A stretch of 64,000 bases of DNA, taken from contig NZ_QQSY01000006.1 in NCBI RefSeq assembly GCF_003351225.1, positions 128,061-192,060 of the forward strand. The letters are read 5' to 3'. Positions 36,315 through 43,406 of this stretch are shown one piece after another. The notes beneath the pieces are model-generated. The model did not search any database and had not been told where the DNA came from. It saw nothing but the letters and a program-made list of their open reading frames with translations. This DNA comes from Dyella solisilvae (lineage in GTDB: Bacteria > Pseudomonadota > Gammaproteobacteria > Xanthomonadales > Rhodanobacteraceae). How positions within the stretch are numbered: position 1 is the stretch's first letter; every line of letters begins with the position of its first letter. Made by a program: the position numbers and the translations under genes.

Positions 36315-36751
36315 CGCGGCGCCACCACGCGGGACGGAATCACCGCCATGGTGATGCGCGAGATGCACACCAGCTCGCCGGCTTCGGTCTCGATGCGGAT
36401 CTCCCACACCTGGGTGGTGCGCCCGATGTGCAGCATACGGGCGGTGCCGGTCACCGTGCCGCTGCGCACGCCGCGGATGTGGTTGGCATTGATGTCCAGG
36501 CCCACCGGCACTTCATGCGCCGGGTCCAGGGTGAGCATCGCCGCCATGCTGCCCAGGGTTTCGGCCAGCACCACCGAGGCGCCGCCGTGCAGCAGGCCGA
36601 AGGGCTGGTGGGTGCGGTGGTCGACGGGCATGGTGCCGCGCAGCCAGTCCTCACCGATCTCGGTGAAGCGAATGCCCAGGGTTTCCATCATGGTGTTGGC
36701 GCTCGAGGCGTTGATCCGCTCGAGCGAGGGGTCCTGCTTCCAGATGGCCAT
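36311..36751 (-). CDS. Hotdog-fold acyl-CoA thioesterase (PaaI/MenI-like)
   Basis: A 146-residue hotdog thioesterase. The motif HQPFGLLHGGASVVLAETLG with its catalytic Glu and the N-terminal WKQDPSLERINASSANTM are close to E. coli MenI (YdiI), which hydrolyses 1,4-dihydroxy-2-naphthoyl-CoA. Ubiquinone-only Xanthomonadales do not need that reaction, so the name is kept general. ATG 36751 starts a normal family N-terminus; a longer frame overlaps the divergent reductase gene. GGAG lies 11 bp upstream. It is co-translated with srkA. Confidence 0.9.
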   Translation of the reverse strand: MAIWKQDPSLERINASSANTMMETLGIRFTEIGEDWLRGTMPVDHRTHQPFGLLHGGASVVLAETLGSMAAMLTLDPAHEVPVGLDINANHIRGVRSGTVTGTARMLHIGRTTQVWEIRIETEAGELVCISRITMAVIPSRVVAPR

Positions 36752-36807
36752 AGGTTGAATCTCCGGGGACGGACCCGCATTGTCGTTCGACTGCCGTCGC
36801 CGCGACA

Positions 36808-37887
36808 ATGCGCCCTGTGCCAACCGTCACCATCCAATCCACTGGCCGCCGCTTTGCCGCGGGGCCCGGCGAAACCGTGCTGGAAGCCGCCCAGCGCGCC
36901 GGCATCGCGCTGCCGTATTCCTGTCGTGCGGGCGTCTGTGGCAGCTGCAAGGCCACGCTGATCGAAGGGCAGTGCCTCTACCCGCGCAATCCGCCGGTGG
37001 CGCTGAGCGGCGCCTCGCCGTCGCAGCATGCGATTTTGCTGTGCCAGGCGGTGCCGGCAGGCGACCTGGTGATCGAGGCGCGCGAGGTCACCTCGGTGGA
37101 GGACATCACGCGACGCCAGCTCGACGTGGTGGTGTCGCGCAAGTGGATGCTGGCGCCGGACGTGATCGGCGTGGAGCTGCAACCGGTCGAGGGCCAGGCG
37201 CGCCTGCAGTGGTTGCCCGGGCAGTACCTGGACGTGCTGCTCGACGGCGATCGCCGCCGACCGTTCTCCATCGCCAATCACCCCAATCCGGACGGCAGCA
37301 TCGAACTGCACGTGCGCCAGGTCGCCGGTGGTGGCTTCACCTCATGGGTGGCCGACGCGTTGAAGGTCGGCGATGTGATGCACATCGACGGTCCGCTGGG
37401 CACCTTCGTGCCGCGCGAGGATTCGGAGCGGCCGATGGTGTTCATGGCGGGCGGCACCGGCTTTGCGCCGGTCAAGGCGATCGTCGAGCACTTCATCGCG
37501 CTGGGCACGCGCCGCCCGATGAGGGTGTACTGGGGCGCGCGTCATGCGGCGGACCTGTACCTGCAGGAACTGGCCGAAGGCTGGCGACACCAGGCGCACG
37601 ATCTCAGCTTCCACCCGGTGATCTCCGATCCCGAGCAGGCGGCCGAGAGCGGCCTGCGTGCGGGCCTGGTGCATGAGGCGGTGCTGGAGGACCAGCCGGA
37701 GCTCGACGGCTACGACGTCTACATGAGCGGTCCGCCGGCGATGATCGACGCCGGACGCCGTTTGTTCGTCGACGCCGGACTGCCGGAAGACCGGCTGTAC
37801 TACGACTCGTTCGACTATGCGCCCGATGTGCTGGCGCAGATTCTGGCCGGCCGCGCCGGCATCAGAAGGCGAGAAAAGAGTGAATAG
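36808..37887 (+). CDS. 2Fe-2S ferredoxin / flavin reductase (CDP-6-deoxyglucoseen reductase-like)
   Basis: A 359-residue electron-transfer protein. The N-terminal plant-type ferredoxin domain (1-90) has the cluster cysteines in CRAGVCGSCKA and LLCQ. An FAD-binding domain follows with RPFSIANHP and the flavin site GGGFTSWV. A NAD(P)H domain has MAGGTGFAPVKAIVE and YMSGPPAMID. It passes electrons from NAD(P)H to a partner oxygenase or reductase. Annotated relatives include CDP-6-deoxy-3,4-glucoseen reductase, but no sugar-nucleotide genes are near, so the partner is unknown. It is divergent from the thioesterase with 56 bp between. Confidence 0.88.
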   Translation: MRPVPTVTIQSTGRRFAAGPGETVLEAAQRAGIALPYSCRAGVCGSCKATLIEGQCLYPRNPPVALSGASPSQHAILLCQAVPAGDLVIEAREVTSVEDITRRQLDVVVSRKWMLAPDVIGVELQPVEGQARLQWLPGQYLDVLLDGDRRRPFSIANHPNPDGSIELHVRQVAGGGFTSWVADALKVGDVMHIDGPLGTFVPREDSERPMVFMAGGTGFAPVKAIVEHFIALGTRRPMRVYWGARHAADLYLQELAEGWRHQAHDLSFHPVISDPEQAAESGLRAGLVHEAVLEDQPELDGYDVYMSGPPAMIDAGRRLFVDAGLPEDRLYYDSFDYAPDVLAQILAGRAGIRRREKSE

Positions 37888-37891
37888 AAGC

Positions 37892-37927
37892 GAGTAGTGA
37901 GAGATAAAGCTTCAAATCTCACTACTC
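37892..37927. terminator. Hairpin between convergent genes
   Basis: GAGTAGTGAGA (37892-37902) pairs with TCTCACTACTC (37917-37927), an 11-bp perfect stem with a 14-base AT-rich loop, lying 5 bp after the reductase stop and 20 bp before the end of the convergent rhodanese gene. The GTTTTCC tract on the plus strand is offset by 13 bp, so intrinsic termination is likely but not certain. Confidence 0.6.
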
Positions 37928-37946
37928 ACGCCTCTTCCCTGTTTTC

Positions 37947-38390
37947 CTAGTTCTTGCCCTTGGCGACCGGAAGCTGCGCCTGCTGCCAGGCGAGCACGCC
38001 GCCGCCGAGCACGTAGACCTTGGCGAAGCCTGCCTTGACCAGACGCTGGGCGGCCTTGCCGGTGGCGCGGCCATCCTTGTCGATCAGCACGACCGGCACG
38101 TCCTTGGCCTTGGCCAGGTCCTTGTGCTCGGGATCGAACTGGCTCATCGCGACGTGGCGGGATCCCGGCACGTGGGCCTTCTCGAAGTCGGCGTAGGCGG
38201 AAAGATCGACCATCAGCGGGCCCTCGCGGTTGATCAGCAAGGTCAGGCCGGCCGGGGTCAGCTCCTTGTACTTGCGGAACAGCGTGAGGATCTCCGTCAC
38301 GATGACCGCCAGCAGCAGGGCGAAGAACAGCGCGACCAGCGCCAGATGGTTGCTGATGAATTCGGGCAGCTTGTGCAGGACATCGCTCAT
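37947..38390 (-). CDS. Membrane-anchored rhodanese-fold protein without active-site Cys (YibN-like)
   Basis: A 147-residue protein with one membrane helix (about 13-38) and a cytoplasmic rhodanese domain (45-140). The domain has GPLMVDLSAYADFEKAHVPGS and the C-terminal VYVLGGGVLAWQQAQLPV. Where active rhodaneses carry the catalytic Cys, this protein has Asp (VVLIDKDGRATG, D104), so sulfur transfer is not expected. E. coli YibN shows the same architecture and the same lack of Cys. A structural or recruiting role at the membrane is more likely than catalysis. Confidence 0.87.
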   Translation of the reverse strand: MSDVLHKLPEFISNHLALVALFFALLLAVIVTEILTLFRKYKELTPAGLTLLINREGPLMVDLSAYADFEKAHVPGSRHVAMSQFDPEHKDLAKAKDVPVVLIDKDGRATGKAAQRLVKAGFAKVYVLGGGVLAWQQAQLPVAKGKN

Positions 38391-38523
38391 TCGGGGTCTT
38401 CCGCAGGCGCGGACAGACCGCGCGGATTGAACAGAACGGGCGATTATACCGAATGACGGCGGCCAGACTTATTCAGTGCCGCCATGGCCCGGGGCCGTGA
38501 GCCGCCCCGCCCGGATCAAGGAC

Positions 38524-38937
38524 TTACTGCCGGCTGATGTCCGGGAGGCCGCTGACCAGCCACCAGTGCTTGCCCTCGACGTCGTAATGCCAGGTCTGGT
38601 GGTCGGTGATGACGCGTTCGGACTGGGTATTCACGTTGACCAGGTTGATCTGCACGTCCTGGCTTACCTCGAACTCGCCGTGGTGCGTCGGTCCCTTGCC
38701 CTCGTCATAACCGCTCACCTTGTACTGCTGGTAGCGGGACATCTCCAGCGGGCTCACCGGATGGGCCTCGCGCACCTTGGGATCGACGAAGGTCGCCGCG
38801 CCGTTGTAGTCGCTCCAGCGCACGACGCCGGCATAGGCGTTGAGCGTGTCGGTGAGCGCGTCCTTGCGCTGGTCGGTGGCGCAGCCGCCGAGCAGCAGCA
38901 TCGAAAGCGTGGCAAGCGGGATCAGGACACGACGCAT
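38524..38937 (-). CDS. Lipoprotein of unknown function
   Basis: A 137-residue lipoprotein: the signal peptide ends in the lipobox LLGG-C19. The mature part is a small alpha-beta domain (TLNAYAGVVRWSDYNGAATFV and HQTWHYDVEGKHWWLVSGLP) of about 115 residues, which resembles NTF2-like folds found in envelope lipoproteins. I recognise no specific family. AGGGGAAG precedes ATG 38937. It is the downstream partner of a thioesterase gene, 52 bp away on the same strand. Confidence 0.8.
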   Translation of the reverse strand: MRRVLIPLATLSMLLLGGCATDQRKDALTDTLNAYAGVVRWSDYNGAATFVDPKVREAHPVSPLEMSRYQQYKVSGYDEGKGPTHHGEFEVSQDVQINLVNVNTQSERVITDHQTWHYDVEGKHWWLVSGLPDISRQ

Positions 38938-38989
38938 GAGGCTTCCCCTGTTGGCTAGGCCTGCATTGTGCCCAAGCGCCGCCGCGTTT

Positions 38990-39472
38990 TCATACGGCGT
39001 CGGGCGAACGCCGCTTGGCCACGAAGCGGGCCTCCAGCGTGGCTGCCGGCTTGTCGCCGCTGCCCGGGACGTCGCACAGCACCTCGATGCGGGCGCGGCC
39101 GCGAGCGTCCAGGGTGGCGAAGAAGGTGTCCCAGCTCGCGCTTTCGGCCAGCCGCGCCTCGCTGAGGAAATCGCCCCACACCGGCTCCAGGTAGCGCACG
39201 GTCGACTCGCCCACGAACACGTCGCAGTCGAGGCCGCGCATGCGCAGCTCCAGTTCCACCAGGCCCCAGCCGGTCAGGGTCATCGCGCTGACCAGGCTGC
39301 CGCCAAAGGCGCAGCCCTTGTCGTTGACGTTGGGAGACAGCGGCGCGGCGATCGCCAGCCGGTCTTCCTCGGATGCGTGCAACTGCAGGTCCATCGCCTG
39401 CGCCAGCGGAATTTCATCGCGCATGAAGGTGACCAGCTTGCGCGCAAGGGTGGATCGTTCGGTCGTGCTCAT
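38990..39472 (-). CDS. Hotdog thioesterase of YiiD C-terminal type
   Basis: A 160-residue hotdog-fold protein. The GCAFGGSLVSAMTLTGWG segment with its central helix and the preceding ISP-type SPNVNDKG fit the YiiD_C putative thioesterase family. The expected activity is hydrolysis of acyl-CoA or acyl-ACP; the substrate is not evident. The gene is divergent from hemD with 104 bp between, where both directions show a TACACT-like -10 element (39549-39554 on the plus strand, and near 39500-39506 on the minus strand). Confidence 0.85.
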   Translation of the reverse strand: MSTTERSTLARKLVTFMRDEIPLAQAMDLQLHASEEDRLAIAAPLSPNVNDKGCAFGGSLVSAMTLTGWGLVELELRMRGLDCDVFVGESTVRYLEPVWGDFLSEARLAESASWDTFFATLDARGRARIEVLCDVPGSGDKPAATLEARFVAKRRSPDAV

Positions 39473-39576
39473 CGGGGTCGGGCAACATCGGGGGAACGCG
39501 TAGTGTACGCACTCGCCGCCCGGAGGCGACCGTCGGGCCGGCGGCCGTTACACTGCCGGCAGCTTTTTGCGGGGCG

Positions 39577-40353
39577 ATGTCACACGTGCCAGCTTCTCCT
39601 CCATCGGTCGAATCACCGCTGCACGGTCGGATCGTGGTGATCACGCGCCCCGCCGGCACGGGCTCGTCGATGGCGCGCCAGGTGCGTCGCCGTGGCGGCG
39701 TGCCGCTATTGTTGCCGGGCCTGGCGCTGCGCGGCGCTGACGATGCGGCCGGCGCGGCCGAGGCCCTGCGGGCGGCGCTGGACGACGACGTGCTGGTGTT
39801 CACCAGTCCGGCCGCCGCGCGCTTCGCCGCCCGGCTGGCGCCGCTGCGGACCGATGCCGTCGTGCTGGCGGTCGGGCTGGGCACGGCGCGCGTGCTGCGG
39901 CGCCTGGGCGTGCACGAACCCCTGGCTCCCGAGTCGCGGCAGGACAGCGAGGGGCTGTTGGCGCATCCGGCCCTGGCTCAATTGCACGGCAAGCGGGTGA
40001 CCCTGGTCGGCGCCCCCGGCGGGCGCGGCGTGCTCGGTGAGGCGCTGGCGATGCGCGCCGCGCGTTTGCACGAGTTGCATGTGTATCGACGCGCGCCGCC
40101 ACGCTGGCAGCGGCGCCAGCTGGATGCGGTGCGCGCGCTGCCGGTCGACGCCCGCGTGCTGCTGTCCAGCGCCGAAGCGCTGGACAATCTGCGCACGGGA
40201 TTGCCCGCCGATGCCTTCGCCGCCTTGCGTCGCACGGTGGCGGTGGCGAGCAGCGAGCGACTGGCGCAGGCCGCACGCGCGGCGGGCTTCGAGCACATCG
40301 CGCTGGCGGCGTCGGCCGTCGGCGAAGACATGCTGGCCGCGGCTGCGCGCTGA
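39577..40353 (+). CDS. hemD: Uroporphyrinogen-III synthase
   Basis: A 258-residue protein of the HemD family, the enzyme that inverts ring D of hydroxymethylbilane in heme and siroheme synthesis. The sequence is poorly conserved across the family, but RIVVITRPAGTG at the start, VLVFTSPAAARFAARL, the second-domain GKRVTLVGAPGGRG and LHELHVYRRAPPRW are family landmarks. It is followed by hemX and hemY homologues, the standard order. hemC is missing from the upstream side, where a divergent gene lies. The ATG at 39577 is used; MSHV is weakly supported by an upstream GGGG. Confidence 0.87.
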   Translation: MSHVPASPPSVESPLHGRIVVITRPAGTGSSMARQVRRRGGVPLLLPGLALRGADDAAGAAEALRAALDDDVLVFTSPAAARFAARLAPLRTDAVVLAVGLGTARVLRRLGVHEPLAPESRQDSEGLLAHPALAQLHGKRVTLVGAPGGRGVLGEALAMRAARLHELHVYRRAPPRWQRRQLDAVRALPVDARVLLSSAEALDNLRTGLPADAFAALRRTVAVASSERLAQAARAAGFEHIALAASAVGEDMLAAAAR

Positions 40354-40430
40354 GCGGGAACGCGAAACCTGATCGCCAACGGCCACCTTCACGCGGGCTT
40401 GATGCAGGGCCGCCATCGCGGGCTGTTAGC

Positions 40431-41537
40431 ATGGCGCCCATGAGCCAAGACGACTCCACTTCTCCCATGGGCGCGGCGGCCAGTCCTCGCGCGGACTCCA
40501 CTTCACGTGCCCCGGCGCCGGCGCGCCGCGGCAGCAGCACGCTCGCCGTGGCTTTGCTGTTTTCGCTCGCCGCGCTGGGTGGCGCCGGCTACATCGGCTG
40601 GCGCCAGTGGCAACAGGAACAGGGCAATGCGGCCGGCAGCGCCGTGCTTGATGGCCTCAGGGTGCGCGTGGATACCCTCGAGAGCGCGGCGACGGCCAGC
40701 AACAGCGAACGCAACCTGCTGCGCCAGCGCCTGGGCGATGCCGATCAGGTCAATCGCTCGCTGCGCGAGGAGTTGCTGAGCCAGGCCGAGCGTACGCGCA
40801 ACCTCGAGGATGCCGTCGCCAAGCTGTCCGAGAAGACGCTTTCCGCGCATGACGCCATGCTGCTGGATGAAACCGAGTCGTTGCTGCGCATGGCCAAGGA
40901 ACGCTACGAGCTGTTCCACGATGCGCAGGGCGCCTTGACCGCGTATACGCTGGCTGACCAGACGCTCGCGGCGGTGGACGATGGCGCCTTCTCCGGCCTG
41001 CGCCAGAGCATCGGCGCCGAACGCGAAGCGCTGGGCAAGAGCCAGCCCGTGGCGATGGATGCCGCGTTGTTGACGCTTACCGCGTTGCGCGCGGGCATGG
41101 CGCAGTTGCCGCTCAAGCCGCTGGACACCCCGGCCGCCAACGCGAGCGCGGATGCCTGGTCGCGCATCGCCTCGGCGCTGGACAGCGTGGTGAAGGTACA
41201 GCGCACCAACGGCGCCCCCTTGTCCGTGGCCGATGCGCGCTTCGCGCGTGAGCTCGCCTCGATCGACCTGGCCCAAGCGCAGGCCGCGCTGCTGGCCAGT
41301 GATCGCGATGCCTACGTGGCCGCGCTCAAGCGCGCCGATGCGGGTATCGCCCACCAATTCGATGGCGCCTCGCCGGCGGTGCAGCAGGCACGCGCGCAAC
41401 TGGCGACGCTGCTGGCCCAGCCAACCGCCTCGCCGGTGCAACTGGGCTCGGCCCTGAACGAACTTCGCAACCTGCGCGCGGTGCATGCGCTCAAGCCTGC
41501 CGGCAGCAGCAGTGCGCCGGCCGGGGTCAAGCCATGA
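40431..41537 (+). CDS. HemX family protein
   Basis: A 368-residue inner-membrane protein. A Ser/Ala-rich cytoplasmic start (1-32) precedes one membrane helix (about 37-56), then a coiled coil (75-145) and a helical periplasmic domain. DETESLLRMAKERYELFHDAQGA-type sequence is typical of HemX. HemX is often misnamed uroporphyrinogen-III methyltransferase; no methyltransferase motif is present. The first ATG is 40431, with another at 40440 (MSQDDSTS). It follows hemD after 77 bp and overlaps hemY by 4 bp (ATGA). Confidence 0.9.
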   Translation: MAPMSQDDSTSPMGAAASPRADSTSRAPAPARRGSSTLAVALLFSLAALGGAGYIGWRQWQQEQGNAAGSAVLDGLRVRVDTLESAATASNSERNLLRQRLGDADQVNRSLREELLSQAERTRNLEDAVAKLSEKTLSAHDAMLLDETESLLRMAKERYELFHDAQGALTAYTLADQTLAAVDDGAFSGLRQSIGAEREALGKSQPVAMDAALLTLTALRAGMAQLPLKPLDTPAANASADAWSRIASALDSVVKVQRTNGAPLSVADARFARELASIDLAQAQAALLASDRDAYVAALKRADAGIAHQFDGASPAVQQARAQLATLLAQPTASPVQLGSALNELRNLRAVHALKPAGSSSAPAGVKP

Positions 41538-42790
41538 AGCTGTGGCGTTCGATTCTGTTGCTGGTAATCCTCGCGGCGTTGGCCGCTTTCGGCTGGCACT
41601 GGGTGGCCGAGGACCCGGGTTACGTGCTGGTGCAGTTGCGTGGCTGGCAGGCCGAGACGACGGTAGTCGCCGCCGTGATCATCCTGCTGGGGGCCTGGGC
41701 GGTGATTGGCGCGCTGTGGTTCGCCGTGCGCTGGCCGTTCGGCGCGGTTTCGCGCCGTCATCGCCGGCTCAGCCGCCGCAAGATGGGCGAGGGCCTGCTT
41801 GCGCTGATGGAGGGCCGTCACGGTGACGCCGAGCGCGACCTGCATCGCGCCTCGCGCCTGGACATGCTGCGTGGTCCCTCCTTGCTCGCCGCCGCCGAAG
41901 CCGCATCGCGCCGTGGTGAGAATGCGCGCGCATTGACCACGCTCGACGAGGCGGCGCAGGTTGCGCCGCGCGCCGCCCGCGTGCTGCGTGCGCGCGTGCT
42001 GCGCCGCGAGGGCAAGCCGGCCGAGGCGGTGAACCTGCTGGCGCCGGATGCCGACACTGGCAACCTCACGCCGGGCGGCTGGCGCGAACTGGCGCTGGCG
42101 GCGTTGGCCAGCGGCGACCACCGTCGCGCACGGCTGGCGCTGGAGCCGTTGCAGAAGAGCGGCGCGCTCGGCGCACGCGGCTATGCCACGCTGGAGGCGC
42201 AGGTGCTGTCCGCTTCGCTGCGCGCCGCGCCGGATCCGGCGGCGCTCAACACGATGTGGTCGCAGCTGCCCAAGGGTCAGCGCCGCGTGCCCGCGGCGAT
42301 CGACGCGTATGCGCGCCAGTCCGCTTCGTTCGGCATGGTGTTGCCGGCGATGGACGAAGTGGAGTCGGCGCTGCGTCGCGAATGGTCGCCGCTGTTGATC
42401 GAAACCTATGGCGCGCTGGGTGGCGACGACATCGAGGCTCGCCTGCGGCGTGCCGAATCATGGCTGGATGCGCATCCCAATGATGCGGCGTTGCTGCTCA
42501 CGCTGGGTCGCATGTGCGTGCGCCAGCAGCTTTGGGGCAAGGCCGCGCAGTATCTGGAGCGCTCGCTCGCGCTGTCGCCGACCAGCGGAGCGTGGGAATC
42601 GCTGGGCGACGTGTACGCTGGACAGAGCGATGCGGCGATGGCGCAGCGTTGCTATCGCAATGCCTTGTCGCTGGCCCGCGGCGAACCGACCCAACCGTTG
42701 CCGCAGGGCGCACGCTCGACGCGGCTGGACACGCGGCCAATTGCTGTGGAAGAGCGTAGCGAGCACGGCGTGCCGCGCCTGCCCGAGTAG
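41534..42790 (+). CDS. HemY family TPR protein
   Basis: A 418-residue inner-membrane protein with two N-terminal membrane helices (about 5-22 and 42-66), the HemY_N domain, and TPR-type helical repeats to the C-terminus (GMVLPAMDEVE...NDAALLLTLGRMCVRQQLWGKAAQYL). It is a conserved partner of HemX in proteobacteria, thought to organise late heme enzymes. It is not the protoporphyrinogen oxidase of Gram-positive bacteria that shares the name. Coupled to hemX by overlapping start and stop; it converges on the FUSC gene 6 bp away. Confidence 0.9.
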   Translation: MKLWRSILLLVILAALAAFGWHWVAEDPGYVLVQLRGWQAETTVVAAVIILLGAWAVIGALWFAVRWPFGAVSRRHRRLSRRKMGEGLLALMEGRHGDAERDLHRASRLDMLRGPSLLAAAEAASRRGENARALTTLDEAAQVAPRAARVLRARVLRREGKPAEAVNLLAPDADTGNLTPGGWRELALAALASGDHRRARLALEPLQKSGALGARGYATLEAQVLSASLRAAPDPAALNTMWSQLPKGQRRVPAAIDAYARQSASFGMVLPAMDEVESALRREWSPLLIETYGALGGDDIEARLRRAESWLDAHPNDAALLLTLGRMCVRQQLWGKAAQYLERSLALSPTSGAWESLGDVYAGQSDAAMAQRCYRNALSLARGEPTQPLPQGARSTRLDTRPIAVEERSEHGVPRLPE

Positions 42791-42796
42791 GCGCGC

Positions 42797-43375
42797 TCAG
42801 TGGTTTGATTCGGCTACGCGTACCCAGCGCGCCTGCAGGCGTTCGGCTACCGCCACCACGAGCAGCGCGCAGATGATGCCCAGCGCCACCTCGCCGATCC
42901 GGGTGAGCGCGACCAGCCAGAACGCGCCAGTGTGGGGCACCAGCATCACGATGGTGGTGGTGCTGCCGCTCAGGCGCCCGGCGCTGCCCACGCCGAACAG
43001 CCAGCAGGCGGTGATCGCGCATACGATAGCCAGCGCATACGCGCTGTAGTGCTCGCCCCATAGCAGCGCGGCGGCGAGTCCGGCGACGCCGCCGACCAGC
43101 GCGCCGATGATCTGGTCGCGCGAAGAGTCGCGCGTGTCCAGGTAGCCCTGCTGGGTCACCGCAATCGCGGTGAGCGCAGCCCAGAACGCCTGTTGCGTGT
43201 GCAGCAGCAGGCCCAGTCCATAGGCGGCGCTGGCGGCGACCAGCGCGAGCAGGGCCAGCCACAGTCCCTGCACCAGTCGGTGCGTCCAGGGCAGGCGGCG
43301 GTAGATCGCCGACATGCCCTCCTGGGAGATGAGCAGTCGGCGCAGGGTTTCGCGCAGGGACAGAGGCTCGCTCAT
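42797..43375 (-). CDS. FUSC family inner-membrane protein
   Basis: A 192-residue protein with six hydrophobic segments and the FUSC (fusaric acid resistance / aromatic acid exporter) membrane-domain motifs: FWAALTAIAVTQQGYLDTRDSSRDQIIGAL-type sequence (about 65-95) and GVAGLAAALLW. It is half the size of full FUSC transporters and lacks the soluble C-terminal part, so it may be a simple membrane-only member. It begins 32 bp downstream of uvrD on the same strand. Confidence 0.85.
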   Translation of the reverse strand: MSEPLSLRETLRRLLISQEGMSAIYRRLPWTHRLVQGLWLALLALVAASAAYGLGLLLHTQQAFWAALTAIAVTQQGYLDTRDSSRDQIIGALVGGVAGLAAALLWGEHYSAYALAIVCAITACWLFGVGSAGRLSGSTTTIVMLVPHTGAFWLVALTRIGEVALGIICALLVVAVAERLQARWVRVAESNH

Positions 43376-43406
43376 GCTTGGCTCCGGTGGCGCCTGGCGT
43401 TTCGTT

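Noticed and set aside
36311..36751. Naming the thioesterase menI
   Set aside because: The match to YdiI/MenI is good, but no menaquinone genes are visible and related genera use ubiquinone.
40431..41537. Annotating hemX as uroporphyrinogen-III C-methyltransferase
   Set aside because: There is no SAM-binding motif; the name is a known carry-over from fused proteins.
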